A stretch of DNA of 64,000 bases, from the NCBI RefSeq assembly GCF_900102925.1, contig NZ_FNKI01000001.1, positions 124,001 to 188,000 on the forward strand. Direction: 5' to 3'. The position numbers and the translations under genes were made by a program. How positions within the stretch are numbered: the first letter of the stretch is position 1; each line of letters opens with the position of its first letter. Shown here in pieces: positions 19,287 through 28,017 of this stretch. The notes below the pieces were generated by a model. The model was not told the origin of the DNA. It did not search any database and saw nothing but the letters and a program-made list of their open reading frames with translations. Source of the stretch: Flagellimonas zhangzhouensis (GTDB lineage Bacteria; Bacteroidota; Bacteroidia; Flavobacteriales; Flavobacteriaceae).

Positions 19287-21473
19287 TTAGCCTTTAACGC
19301 TGGCCAATTTTCCTTCTTGGTTTTTAATGTTGTTCAGGTGAAGGTCTTTAAGCACATTCACAGCTTCTTCCACATAAATGTCGCGAGCTAGATCTTTGTG
19401 CCATCTATCTCTTCTTTCTCTTAAAACTGAATCTTGGGTAAACAATTCGGTTTCATATTTCAACGAACCAAAAGACAATTTGGAATCGTAATCCCTTAAA
19501 CTTTTGAACTTCTCGGAACGTTTTTTCGCTTCTTCTTGCTTACTAACATAATTGTCATAGCTCAACGAAATCACATTATCATCTTGTTGCTCTTTCAACC
19601 ACTTGGCGCTTTCCTCGATCAATTCAATTTGAGGGTTGTTCTCCAAACGTTTTTTACTATTGCTTACCGCAGTTTCAAAATCGATATATCCATCCCAAAC
19701 TTGGTAATCGGCAGGAGTAATTTTATCCCATCCCAATGGGTTTTGCTGATCGCGCTCACCCAAATCGATATAGCTATAACGGTCTGGAACCACGATATCA
19801 CTCTTTACACCTTCCAATTGGGTAGAACCTCCATTGATTCGGTAAAATTTCTGAGTTGTCAATTTAATGGCCCCTAAATCACCGTGCTCATTTCCACGAA
19901 CAATGTTGTCCAATGGAATCACATTTTGTACGGTTCCCTTACCAAAAGTTTGTTTGCTTCCGATAATAACGGCTCTTTTATAATCTTGCATTGCGGCTGC
20001 CAAAATCTCTGAAGCCGATGCAGAAAGCTCGTTCACTAAAATTACCAACGGACCATCCCATTGGATTCGCTCGTCTTTATCTTCATGAACCTCTTTGCGC
20101 TGTCCAGAAGAACGCACTTGAACAATTGGACCATCCTTAATGAACAATCCAGCCATTTCAACCACTGTTTTTAAGGAACCACCGCCGTTATCTCTTAAAT
20201 CCAAGATAAGACCTTCGGCACCCGCTTCTTTTAAGCGCTCAATTTCTTTGGCTACATCAGTTGCAGCGTTTCTTTCAGTATAATCGTCAAAGTCAATATA
20301 AAATTTTGGAAGGTTGATCAAGCCATAAGTATCATCACCAGCATCAATCGTAGCAGATTTGGCATAGGATTCTTCCAACTCCACGACATCCCTAGTAATT
20401 GAAATGGTTTCAATGGTACCATCTACTTTTCTAACGGTAAGGTCAACAATAGAACCTTTTGGGCCTTTGATCAATTTGATGGCATCATCAAGTCGCATTC
20501 CTACAATATCGATAGGCTCTTCGCCTTCTTGACCTACTTTTAAAATCTCATCACCAACTTCTAAGGTTTGATCTCTCCAAACAGGACCGCCTGAAATAAT
20601 CTCTACGATTTTAGCACCTTCTGGTTTTTTCTGCAGACGGGCACCAATTCCTTCAAACTTACCTGACATTCCAATGTCAAACTTCTCCTTTTCCTCTGGA
20701 GCGAAATAGAAGGTATGTGGGTCAAACTCTTCCACAATCGTGTTCAAATACTGTACAAACCAATCCTTACGTTCCAAATCCCCAACAAAGTCGAAGAATT
20801 CATCCAAATTGGACATTGTATTTTCTCTCGCCTCTTCTTCCGTCAAGGCTTTGTCGATAGAGGTTGGAATTTCATTGAATTCTGGAATGGAAACATCTGC
20901 AGAAGCTTGATCATCACCACCAGACCCTGAAATGCCATCTCTCCATTTGTTTTCAATCTTGGTTTGAAAACCTGCCAAAGTGTTGTATTTCAACTGCTTT
21001 CTCCAACGCTCTTTCAATTCTTTTTTGCTGGAGGCAAATTCTTGCTCTCCATAATCGATATCGATGTTTTCATCAAGGGTATAATCGAAGGGTTCGGCTA
21101 GTACTTCTTTATAGATTTCCTTGGCCTCATCCATACGAACCATTAAACGATCGTATACCACGTTGAAAAATGTGATGTCCGTATTACGGATTTCATCATC
21201 CAACATGAATCGATATTTTTCAAAATCCTTTAAATCGCTTTCAAGAAAATAACGCTTGGTCGGATCAATTACATCGATAAAATCGTCAAAGACATTGGAG
21301 CTGAATGAATCGTCCAAATCCTTTGGTTCATAGTGACCTCTTTCCAACACATAAGTGATCAAATCGAGTAGGAGCTTATCCTTGTCGTCGTTCTCAAAAG
21401 ACTTATTGGTAAAACTGCACGAGGCGACCGCTACAAGGACACCCAAAAGTGCTAAAACAAAGTTCTTTTTCAT
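19287..21473 (-). CDS. prc: Tail-specific carboxy-terminal processing protease (S41)
   Basis: A 728-aa periplasmic protease that degrades or trims envelope proteins from the C-terminus. The N-terminus is signal-like and carries a lipobox-like VASCS, so it may be a lipoprotein. Order: N-terminal helical domain, PDZ domain (about 265-345, GIGARLQKKPEG...DEILKVGQ), S41 domain with LILDLRDNGGGSL, the catalytic Ser in ELSASASEILAAAMQ and the catalytic Lys in TFGKGTVQNV, then the C-terminal DUF3340-like helical region. It is the usual Prc/Tsp architecture. The gene is transcribed away from surE. Confidence 0.95.
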   Translation of the reverse strand: MKKNFVLALLGVLVAVASCSFTNKSFENDDKDKLLLDLITYVLERGHYEPKDLDDSFSSNVFDDFIDVIDPTKRYFLESDLKDFEKYRFMLDDEIRNTDITFFNVVYDRLMVRMDEAKEIYKEVLAEPFDYTLDENIDIDYGEQEFASSKKELKERWRKQLKYNTLAGFQTKIENKWRDGISGSGGDDQASADVSIPEFNEIPTSIDKALTEEEARENTMSNLDEFFDFVGDLERKDWFVQYLNTIVEEFDPHTFYFAPEEKEKFDIGMSGKFEGIGARLQKKPEGAKIVEIISGGPVWRDQTLEVGDEILKVGQEGEEPIDIVGMRLDDAIKLIKGPKGSIVDLTVRKVDGTIETISITRDVVELEESYAKSATIDAGDDTYGLINLPKFYIDFDDYTERNAATDVAKEIERLKEAGAEGLILDLRDNGGGSLKTVVEMAGLFIKDGPIVQVRSSGQRKEVHEDKDERIQWDGPLVILVNELSASASEILAAAMQDYKRAVIIGSKQTFGKGTVQNVIPLDNIVRGNEHGDLGAIKLTTQKFYRINGGSTQLEGVKSDIVVPDRYSYIDLGERDQQNPLGWDKITPADYQVWDGYIDFETAVSNSKKRLENNPQIELIEESAKWLKEQQDDNVISLSYDNYVSKQEEAKKRSEKFKSLRDYDSKLSFGSLKYETELFTQDSVLRERRDRWHKDLARDIYVEEAVNVLKDLHLNNIKNQEGKLASVKG

Positions 21474-21670
21474 AATCTGATTTTTCTGGAGCGAAATAAT
21501 CTGACCTCATACAGTCAAATCTACATAACGTCTTCCATCTTTTTAATTGTATGAATCTCTAAGATACAGAAAAAACCGTGCCAGTCCAGAGGGCACAATG
21601 TTATTTTTTGTTAAACGCCAAGAGTCTCATCCTCATGAAAAACGTATTTTTATGCCGTAAATTATCTTTC

Positions 21671-22447
21671 ATGGACAAACCGCTTATTCTTGTTACCAAT
21701 GATGATGGCATTACGGCCCCTGGATTACGGGCCTTGATCCGCACCATGAAAGAGATCGGTGATGTGGTGGTTGTGGCACCCGATAGCCCGCAAAGCGGCA
21801 TGGGGCATGCCATTACGGTGGATAGCACCTTGTTTTCCAAAAAGGTGGTGGTGGACCACAAAGAAGGAGCACCCGAAGAATATAGTTGCAGTGGCACTCC
21901 TGCTGATTGTGTAAAATTGGCGCTGCGCGAAATTTTGGACCGTATACCTGACATTTGCATCAGTGGGATCAATCACGGATCAAATTCTTCCATAAATGTG
22001 ATTTATTCAGGTACCATGAGTGCTGCCATTGAGGCAGGAATCGAAGGAATTCCAGCCATTGGGTTTTCACTTTGTGATTATTCTTGGAATGCCAATTTTG
22101 AGCCAAGCTTAAAATCAATAAAGAAAATTGTTGTTGAAGCATTGACACATGGGATTCCCAAAGGAACTGTGCTCAATGTGAATATTCCCAAATCCGAAGA
22201 AGAACCGAAAGGGATAAAAATTTGCCGACAAGCCCGTGGCAATTGGAAAGAAGAGTTCGACAAACGTACCAGTCCATCGGGGAAAGATTATTATTGGCTA
22301 ACAGGTAAATTCGAATTATTGGACAAAGGGGAGGATACCGATGAATGGGCGTTGTCCCAAGGATATATTTCGGTGGTGCCCACTCAATTTGACCTAACGG
22401 CCCATCATGCCATACCACAAATAAACAACTGGAACTTGAATGAATAG
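21671..22447 (+). CDS. surE: 5'/3'-nucleotidase SurE
   Basis: A 258-aa cytosolic metal-dependent nucleoside monophosphatase. I chose the ATG at 21671 (MDKPLILVTNDDG) because the conserved VTNDDG metal site sits about 10 residues from the N-terminus in this family; an in-frame ATG at 21578 would add 31 unlikely residues. Other marks are PDSPQSGMGHAIT, SCSGTPADCVKLAL and ISGINHGSNSSINVIYSGTMSAA. The last 8 bases overlap the next gene. It heads a plus-strand run with lpxB and comEC. Confidence 0.95.
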   Translation: MDKPLILVTNDDGITAPGLRALIRTMKEIGDVVVVAPDSPQSGMGHAITVDSTLFSKKVVVDHKEGAPEEYSCSGTPADCVKLALREILDRIPDICISGINHGSNSSINVIYSGTMSAAIEAGIEGIPAIGFSLCDYSWNANFEPSLKSIKKIVVEALTHGIPKGTVLNVNIPKSEEEPKGIKICRQARGNWKEEFDKRTSPSGKDYYWLTGKFELLDKGEDTDEWALSQGYISVVPTQFDLTAHHAIPQINNWNLNE

Positions 22448-22727
22448 TAAAAAAGAATTGATCATCGGTTTTATTGTAGGAATCATTGCCAACACCTTTG
22501 GAACGCTCCTTTATATCATCATTTTTTCGGATTTAGGAATTGTTGAAACCTTCAATGCGGCCGTACAACAAGGACATATTGGAAGCATATTGGCGTTGGG
22601 AGCCATTTTAAACCTCATCGCTTTTTTTGGTTTCCTCCGTATCAAAAGAGACCAACGAGCCAAAGGGGTAATGCTCGCTACTTTGGTCACTGCTTTAGTA
22701 ATCTTATTATATAAAGTTTTATTCTGA
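22440..22727 (+). CDS. Small two-to-three-helix membrane protein, unknown function
   Basis: A 95-aa protein of mostly hydrophobic segments (about 7-28, 44-63 and 72-92) with a short charged loop RIKRDQRAKG. I do not recognise a domain. The start overlaps surE by 8 bases, and it lies 37 bases before lpxB, so it is probably made with them. This surE-small protein-lpxB order seems typical of Flavobacteriaceae, from general knowledge. No function is assigned. Confidence 0.75.
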   Translation: MNSKKELIIGFIVGIIANTFGTLLYIIIFSDLGIVETFNAAVQQGHIGSILALGAILNLIAFFGFLRIKRDQRAKGVMLATLVTALVILLYKVLF

Positions 22728-22764
22728 TCCCCTTTTTGAACTTGATCTTGAACTTGAATTTTTC

Positions 22765-23877
22765 ATGAAATACTACATCATTGCTGGCGAAGCTTCAGGA
22801 GACCTGCACGGGTCCAACCTCATCAAGGCACTCAAAAATGAGGATGCCCAGGCCGAAATTCGGTGTTGGGGTGGGGATTTAATGGAGCAAGCAGGTGGTG
22901 TATTGGCCAAGCATTATAAGGATATGGCCTTTATGGGTTTTTTGGAAGTGATCATGAACATCCCAACCATTTTCAAGAATATCTCCTATTGCAAAGAGGA
23001 CATTCAAAAGTTCACTCCCGATGTGGTAATCTTTATTGATTTTTCAGGTTTCAATCTGCGCATTGCCAAATGGGCCAAGGAAAATGGATTTAAAACCAAC
23101 TACTACATCTCCCCTCAAATCTGGGCCTCTCGTGAAGGTAGAATCAAAAAAATAAAAAGGGATATCGACAACATGTATGTGATTCTACCCTTTGAAAAGG
23201 ATTTTTACGAGAAAAAACATAGTTACCCTGTTCAATTTGTTGGACATCCATTGATTGATGCGATAGAAAACACACCCATTCAGGATAATGAATCTTTCAG
23301 AGCTGAATATGGATTAGATCATGAAAAGCCCATCATAGTCCTACTCCCAGGCAGTAGAAAACAAGAGGTGCAAAAAATGTTGGAGGTAATGCTTTCGGTG
23401 AAAAAGGATTTTCCCGAGTATCAATTTGTGATTGCAGGTGCTCCCAGTCTTCCAGATGAATTTTACACACCCTTTTTAAAAGGGGATAAAGTGGAGTATG
23501 TTTCCAACAAAACCTATACCCTTTTAAAGCATTCCCATGCTGCTTTGGTGACCAGTGGAACGGCTACTTTGGAAACTGCCCTTTTTGGCATCCCTCAAGT
23601 GGTGTGCTATAAAGGCAATTGGATTTCTTACCAAATTGCCAAGCGAATTATCACTTTGGATTATATTTCCTTAGTGAATTTAATCATGGACAGAGAAGTA
23701 GTTAAGGAATTGATTCAAAATGAATTAACAACTAAAAACCTAAAATCCGAACTCACAAAAATTGTTGCGGGCTCTGAACGGGAACGCATGCTTTCCGACT
23801 ATAAACTGCTGAAAGAAAAATTGGGAGGAAAAGGTGCCAGTCAATTGGCAGCTCAATTAATTGTAGAAAATGTGTAG
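22765..23877 (+). CDS. lpxB: Lipid-A-disaccharide synthase
   Basis: A 370-aa GT19 glycosyltransferase that joins UDP-2,3-diacylglucosamine and lipid X in lipid A synthesis at the inner membrane. Signature regions: YYIIAGEASGDLHG at the N-terminus, MGFLEV, DVVIFIDFSGFNLRIAK, YYISPQIWASREGRIKKI, VGHPLID, LLPGSRKQEV and TSGTATLETALFGIPQVVCY. The length is normal. It places LPS synthesis within the surE-comEC run. Confidence 0.96.
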   Translation: MKYYIIAGEASGDLHGSNLIKALKNEDAQAEIRCWGGDLMEQAGGVLAKHYKDMAFMGFLEVIMNIPTIFKNISYCKEDIQKFTPDVVIFIDFSGFNLRIAKWAKENGFKTNYYISPQIWASREGRIKKIKRDIDNMYVILPFEKDFYEKKHSYPVQFVGHPLIDAIENTPIQDNESFRAEYGLDHEKPIIVLLPGSRKQEVQKMLEVMLSVKKDFPEYQFVIAGAPSLPDEFYTPFLKGDKVEYVSNKTYTLLKHSHAALVTSGTATLETALFGIPQVVCYKGNWISYQIAKRIITLDYISLVNLIMDREVVKELIQNELTTKNLKSELTKIVAGSERERMLSDYKLLKEKLGGKGASQLAAQLIVENV

Positions 23878-23910
23878 TTTTAGCTTCCAAGAATGTAAAT
23901 CTATTCTTGG

Positions 23911-24456
23911 ATGTTACGAAAAACCATAATCTTACTGTTGTTTTTGGCCATTTCTGCCTGCGGGCCTGGCAAAAAACGACGCACCTACAGCAAGACCCGA
24001 ACCGTTACGGTTGAGGGGTCGACCACCGACACTTCCCCAGAAAAAAAATCCAAAAAAGAGGGGCGTACCAACGAAACGGCCGATGCCGTTATTTCATCAG
24101 CTTTGTCGTATTCAGGCACCCGATACAAATACGGGGGCACCACCAAAAAGGGAATGGACTGCTCTGGATTGGTCTATGTTTCCTTAAAGGAAAACGACAT
24201 TATGTTTCCTCGAACTTCGTACCAAATGGCCATGGAGGGTCAAAAAGTTAGGGTGAAAGAAGTTCAAAAAGGTGATCTCCTGTATTTCCAGACCTCTAAA
24301 AGTGGAAAACGCATCAACCATGTAGGACTCGTGGTGGATGTGGACGGAGACGATATCAAATTTATTCATGCCACAACCTCAAGAGGCGTTTTAGTATCAT
24401 CGTTGCGGGAAGGCTATTGGAACAGTGCCTTTGTAAAAGCGATGCGTATCCTTTAG
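23911..24456 (+). CDS. NlpC/P60 (C40) peptidoglycan peptidase lipoprotein
   Basis: A 181-aa protein: signal peptide with lipobox ISAC (acylated Cys about residue 17), a Lys/Arg-rich and then Ser/Thr-rich linker, and a C40 cysteine peptidase domain (about 60-181). The catalytic Cys is in DCSGLVYVS, the catalytic His in INHVGLVVD and the third polar residue is the His of FIHATT. It probably cleaves stem peptides near the outer membrane, like E. coli Spr/MepS. It lies 1 base before comEC, suggesting coupled translation. Confidence 0.93.
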   Translation: MLRKTIILLLFLAISACGPGKKRRTYSKTRTVTVEGSTTDTSPEKKSKKEGRTNETADAVISSALSYSGTRYKYGGTTKKGMDCSGLVYVSLKENDIMFPRTSYQMAMEGQKVRVKEVQKGDLLYFQTSKSGKRINHVGLVVDVDGDDIKFIHATTSRGVLVSSLREGYWNSAFVKAMRIL

Positions 24457-24457
24457 G

Positions 24458-26470
24458 GTGCAGCAACTTAATTTTGTGTCCATTAAGCTTACCCTATGGC
24501 TTATGTTGGGCATTGTTATAGGATTTTATGTTGAGATAACTCCGCTGCTATCTCTTATTTTTATGGTTGTTTTACTTCCCATTTTATATGGCGTAGGCAA
24601 AAAACAGCCCAGGGAGGGATTTCCTTATTTTGAAATCTCAACTGCACTTCTTGTGACTTGTTTGGGTATTTTTTCAGTGGGATTGGCCACATACAAATCC
24701 TACCAAAATCATGATATCTCTAAGGAGCACACTTGGAAATTGAAAGTTCGGGAAGTCCTCAAACCCAATGACTTTTCCCAACGCTATTTTGTTGATGTTT
24801 TAGCGGTTGAAAATGAAAAAGCAGCTGGTCGATTATTGTTGAGTTTAAGTAAGGATTCATCTTCAGTTGGTTTTGGAGTAGATGACGAATTCTATGTGAC
24901 AGGTAAAGTGGAAACAATTCGGTCTCCATTAAACCCAAATCAATTTGATTATAAAGCATATCTCCAAAAGCAAGGAATATCCCATCAAATTCGGGCAGAT
25001 GAAAAAGCAATTCTACTTGTTGAAGATGCATCTAAAACATTGGTGGGGCGTGCCTCAAATTTTAGGGAGCATATTATTTCAAAACTCAAAGCCTATGATT
25101 TTGGAACGGAAGAACTCGGGGTAATTGAAGCCCTGTTGCTAGGAAAACGGGATGATATTTCAGAAACCACCTATAACAATTACATCAATGCGGGAGCTGT
25201 ACATATTTTGGCTGTTTCTGGACTGCATGTTGGGATTCTGTTGCTCATTCTCCAATTTTTATGCTCTCCCTTGGAACAATTACCAAAAGGCAAAACCTTA
25301 AAAATGATTTTAGTGATTGCCCTGCTTTGGAGCTACGCGTTTGTTGCGGGGTTGTCGCCATCCATAGTTAGAGCGGTGACCATGTTCAGTTTTTTGGCCT
25401 ATGCCATACACTTGAACCGACCTACCAACTCATTTAACATCATAGCACTTTCCATGCTGTTCATTTTGTTGATGAAGCCGTTGTTTTTATTTCAAGTAGG
25501 ATTCCAGATGAGTTATGCGGCGGTTATTGCCATAGTTTGGATCTATCCCAAACTGCAACGATTTTGGTTCCCAGACAACATTTTTGTTCGGAAAGTTTGG
25601 CAATTGCTCTCTGTAAGTGCTGCGGCACAATTGGGCGTATTACCCATCAGTTTGTTTTATTTTCATCAGTTTCCTGCATTGTTTTTTGTGTCCAATTTAT
25701 TGGTGATTCCCTTTTTGGGTTTGATTTTGGGACTTGGAATTTTAGTGATTGCATTGGCATTGTTCGATTTGCTCCCCTCCTTTTTGGTAACACTTTTTAA
25801 TGAAATCATTGAAATAATGAATTCGATTATAGGTTGGGTGGCGAACCAAGAGGGATTTCTCATTAAAAACATTCCGTTTGATTCTGTTCAATTACTAATG
25901 GGTTACTTCATTGTATTTGCATTGGTAATTTTTCTCTCCAAAACCTCAAAAAGAAAACTTTTGGTTCTATTTGGTGGTTTGGTAGTATTCCAAAATTGGC
26001 TGATTTGGTCTACCTACCAAACCAACAATACAGAAAAACTCAGCCTTGCCCATAGATCTAGAAATACGGTGCTACTCCATCAAACTGGATCTGAATTGTT
26101 TGTTTATGCAAAAGACTCATCAAATTTGGGAAGTTTAGCCTATGATTTTTCAGTTGCGGAACGAATTCAAAACATAGCAATCAAACCCATACAAAACAGC
26201 TATAAAATTGGAACCAAAAAATTGTATGTAATCGACAGTCTAGGTTTGTTTCCTTTGGAAAAAGAATACGATTACCTCCTGCTCACCCAATCCCCAAAAG
26301 TGAATTTGGAACGTCTATTGGATTCCATTCAGCCTAAAACGGTATTGGCCGATGGGAGCAATTATCCAAGTTACGTGAAACGCTGGAAACAAACTTGTTC
26401 GGAAAAAGAAATCCCTTTCCACCACACAGGCGAAAAGGGATTTTATGTTTTTGATTCTGCAGATGACTAG
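24458..26470 (+). CDS. comEC: ComEC/Rec2-family DNA-uptake channel protein
   Basis: A 670-aa polytopic protein. The N-terminal DUF4131-like region has three hydrophobic segments and an OB-like soluble part (about 90-190); the competence domain follows (YINAGAVHILAVSGLHVGIL..., with GLSPSIVRAVTMF and QVGFQMSYAAVIAIV). It would form the inner-membrane channel for single-stranded DNA import. The last 140 residues fill the place of the metallo-beta-lactamase-like domain but show no HxHxDH site, so that domain looks degenerate, as in other Bacteroidota. The start is GTG at 24458. It converges on the POT gene with a four-base shared CTAG stop. Confidence 0.9.
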   Translation: MQQLNFVSIKLTLWLMLGIVIGFYVEITPLLSLIFMVVLLPILYGVGKKQPREGFPYFEISTALLVTCLGIFSVGLATYKSYQNHDISKEHTWKLKVREVLKPNDFSQRYFVDVLAVENEKAAGRLLLSLSKDSSSVGFGVDDEFYVTGKVETIRSPLNPNQFDYKAYLQKQGISHQIRADEKAILLVEDASKTLVGRASNFREHIISKLKAYDFGTEELGVIEALLLGKRDDISETTYNNYINAGAVHILAVSGLHVGILLLILQFLCSPLEQLPKGKTLKMILVIALLWSYAFVAGLSPSIVRAVTMFSFLAYAIHLNRPTNSFNIIALSMLFILLMKPLFLFQVGFQMSYAAVIAIVWIYPKLQRFWFPDNIFVRKVWQLLSVSAAAQLGVLPISLFYFHQFPALFFVSNLLVIPFLGLILGLGILVIALALFDLLPSFLVTLFNEIIEIMNSIIGWVANQEGFLIKNIPFDSVQLLMGYFIVFALVIFLSKTSKRKLLVLFGGLVVFQNWLIWSTYQTNNTEKLSLAHRSRNTVLLHQTGSELFVYAKDSSNLGSLAYDFSVAERIQNIAIKPIQNSYKIGTKKLYVIDSLGLFPLEKEYDYLLLTQSPKVNLERLLDSIQPKTVLADGSNYPSYVKRWKQTCSEKEIPFHHTGEKGFYVFDSADD

Positions 26471-27999
26471 TGCACCTTGCCCATTAATTTTTTAATCAAT
26501 GGTGAGGCTATAATCACTAGCAAACCTGCTCCAAGGGCATATTTTGCAATCAACATGAATCCATCGGTATAAACTCCTAAAGTTTCAAAACCGCTTACAT
26601 CACTACTGGTACTTTCAACAGCTAATTGTTTTCCGATAAACCCAACAACCTGAAATGCAAATGCAGATGATAGGAACCAAACCCCCATCATAAAGGCAAC
26701 AATGCGTTTTGGTGATAGATCTGTAATTTTTGACAATCCCACTGGTGACATGAAAAGCTCACCAACCGAAATTAAAAAGTACATCAACAATAAATAAGTG
26801 AAAGGAACAAAACCATTTTCATTGGCACTCGTACCGCTAATGGCCAAAACATAAAAACTGATTCCTGCAAACAGCAGCCCCATTCCAAATTTGTAGGGTG
26901 TTCTTGGATTCAAATTCTTTTTGGATAACCATTGCCACATCAATGAAATAGGTATGGCAAGAATAATGATCCACATGGAGTTTAGGGAGTTGGTCTGGGA
27001 AGCAGACATAATGCCCTCTAAATCAACATTTCGAGCAGCAAACAACGTAATCACACTCCCTGAAAGTTCGTGGAATCCCCAGAAAATGGTCATGAAGAAT
27101 GTGATCAAAACGGCAACGAACAATTTCTTGCGTTCATCCGCCGTGGATTTATACATGATGAAACCCAGATAAATCAAAATGGAAATTCCAATAAGTTTAA
27201 AAATGACATTCACGATGTTTTGGTCCTCGAAGAAACTTCCCTCACCTCCCAATGCTTTATAAGAAGACAAAAGAAATGCAATTACAGGCACGGACACAAA
27301 AGCCAAAATTGGCACCAAAGTTCCTTGCTTAATGCCAGCTACTTTTTTATCAATATTTCCATTTTCAGGTGGCAATCCTTTGTCACCAAAAACGCCTTTT
27401 TTAATTCCGCTCCAGAAAACGATAAGTCCCGTTAACATTCCTATTCCTGCCAGTCCAAATCCGTAGTGCCAGCCATATTTAGCGGCCAGAAATCCACATA
27501 ATAAAGGGGCTACCCAGCCACCAATATTAATTCCCATATAGAAAATGGTAAACCCAGAGTCCTTTCTCGGGTCTCCCTCCTCATATAATGAACCTACGAA
27601 AGTGGAAATGTTGGGCTTGAAGAATCCGTTACCAGCAATGATCAATGAAAGGGCCAAAAAGAAAGCTACATTGTTTTCGATGGCCAACACAAAATGCCCA
27701 ATCGCCATTAAAATACCTCCCAAGAAAATTGAATTTCGCATTCCTAAAATACTATCAGAAATACGACCTCCAATCACCGTTGAGGCATATACCAAAGATC
27801 CGTAAGAAGAATACACCGCAGCGGTAGCGTAGTCTCGCTCCATTAAGGCTTCAAAAATAACATCGACCATGTAAAGCGTAAGCAGGGCGCGCATTCCATA
27901 AAAACTGAAACGCTCCCATAACTCCGCAAAAAAGAGGTAGAACAATCCCTGGGGATGTCCGAACAATTGTTTTTCGCTAACTGGTTTAACTTCTGACAT
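26467..27999 (-). CDS. POT/PTR-family proton-dependent oligopeptide transporter
   Basis: A 510-aa MFS protein with 12 or more membrane segments. The family marks are FAELWERFSFYGMRALLTLYM (the ExxERFxYYG-like motif near residue 26, split from the longer run), the GGRISDSILGMRNSIFLGG loop and the FTIFYMGINIGGWVAPLLCGF motif characteristic of PTR2 proteins. It imports di- and tripeptides with protons. It begins 18 bases after the end of the dipeptidyl peptidase gene on the same strand, so peptide release and uptake appear to be co-expressed. Confidence 0.93.
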   Translation of the reverse strand: MSEVKPVSEKQLFGHPQGLFYLFFAELWERFSFYGMRALLTLYMVDVIFEALMERDYATAAVYSSYGSLVYASTVIGGRISDSILGMRNSIFLGGILMAIGHFVLAIENNVAFFLALSLIIAGNGFFKPNISTFVGSLYEEGDPRKDSGFTIFYMGINIGGWVAPLLCGFLAAKYGWHYGFGLAGIGMLTGLIVFWSGIKKGVFGDKGLPPENGNIDKKVAGIKQGTLVPILAFVSVPVIAFLLSSYKALGGEGSFFEDQNIVNVIFKLIGISILIYLGFIMYKSTADERKKLFVAVLITFFMTIFWGFHELSGSVITLFAARNVDLEGIMSASQTNSLNSMWIIILAIPISLMWQWLSKKNLNPRTPYKFGMGLLFAGISFYVLAISGTSANENGFVPFTYLLLMYFLISVGELFMSPVGLSKITDLSPKRIVAFMMGVWFLSSAFAFQVVGFIGKQLAVESTSSDVSGFETLGVYTDGFMLIAKYALGAGLLVIIASPLIKKLMGKVH

Positions 28000-28017
28000 A
28001 TCTTTTGTGGTATTGGT

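Noticed and set aside
21578..21670. Longer surE reading frame from ATG 21578
   Set aside because: The added 31 residues precede a conserved N-terminal VTNDDG site and look like translated leader.
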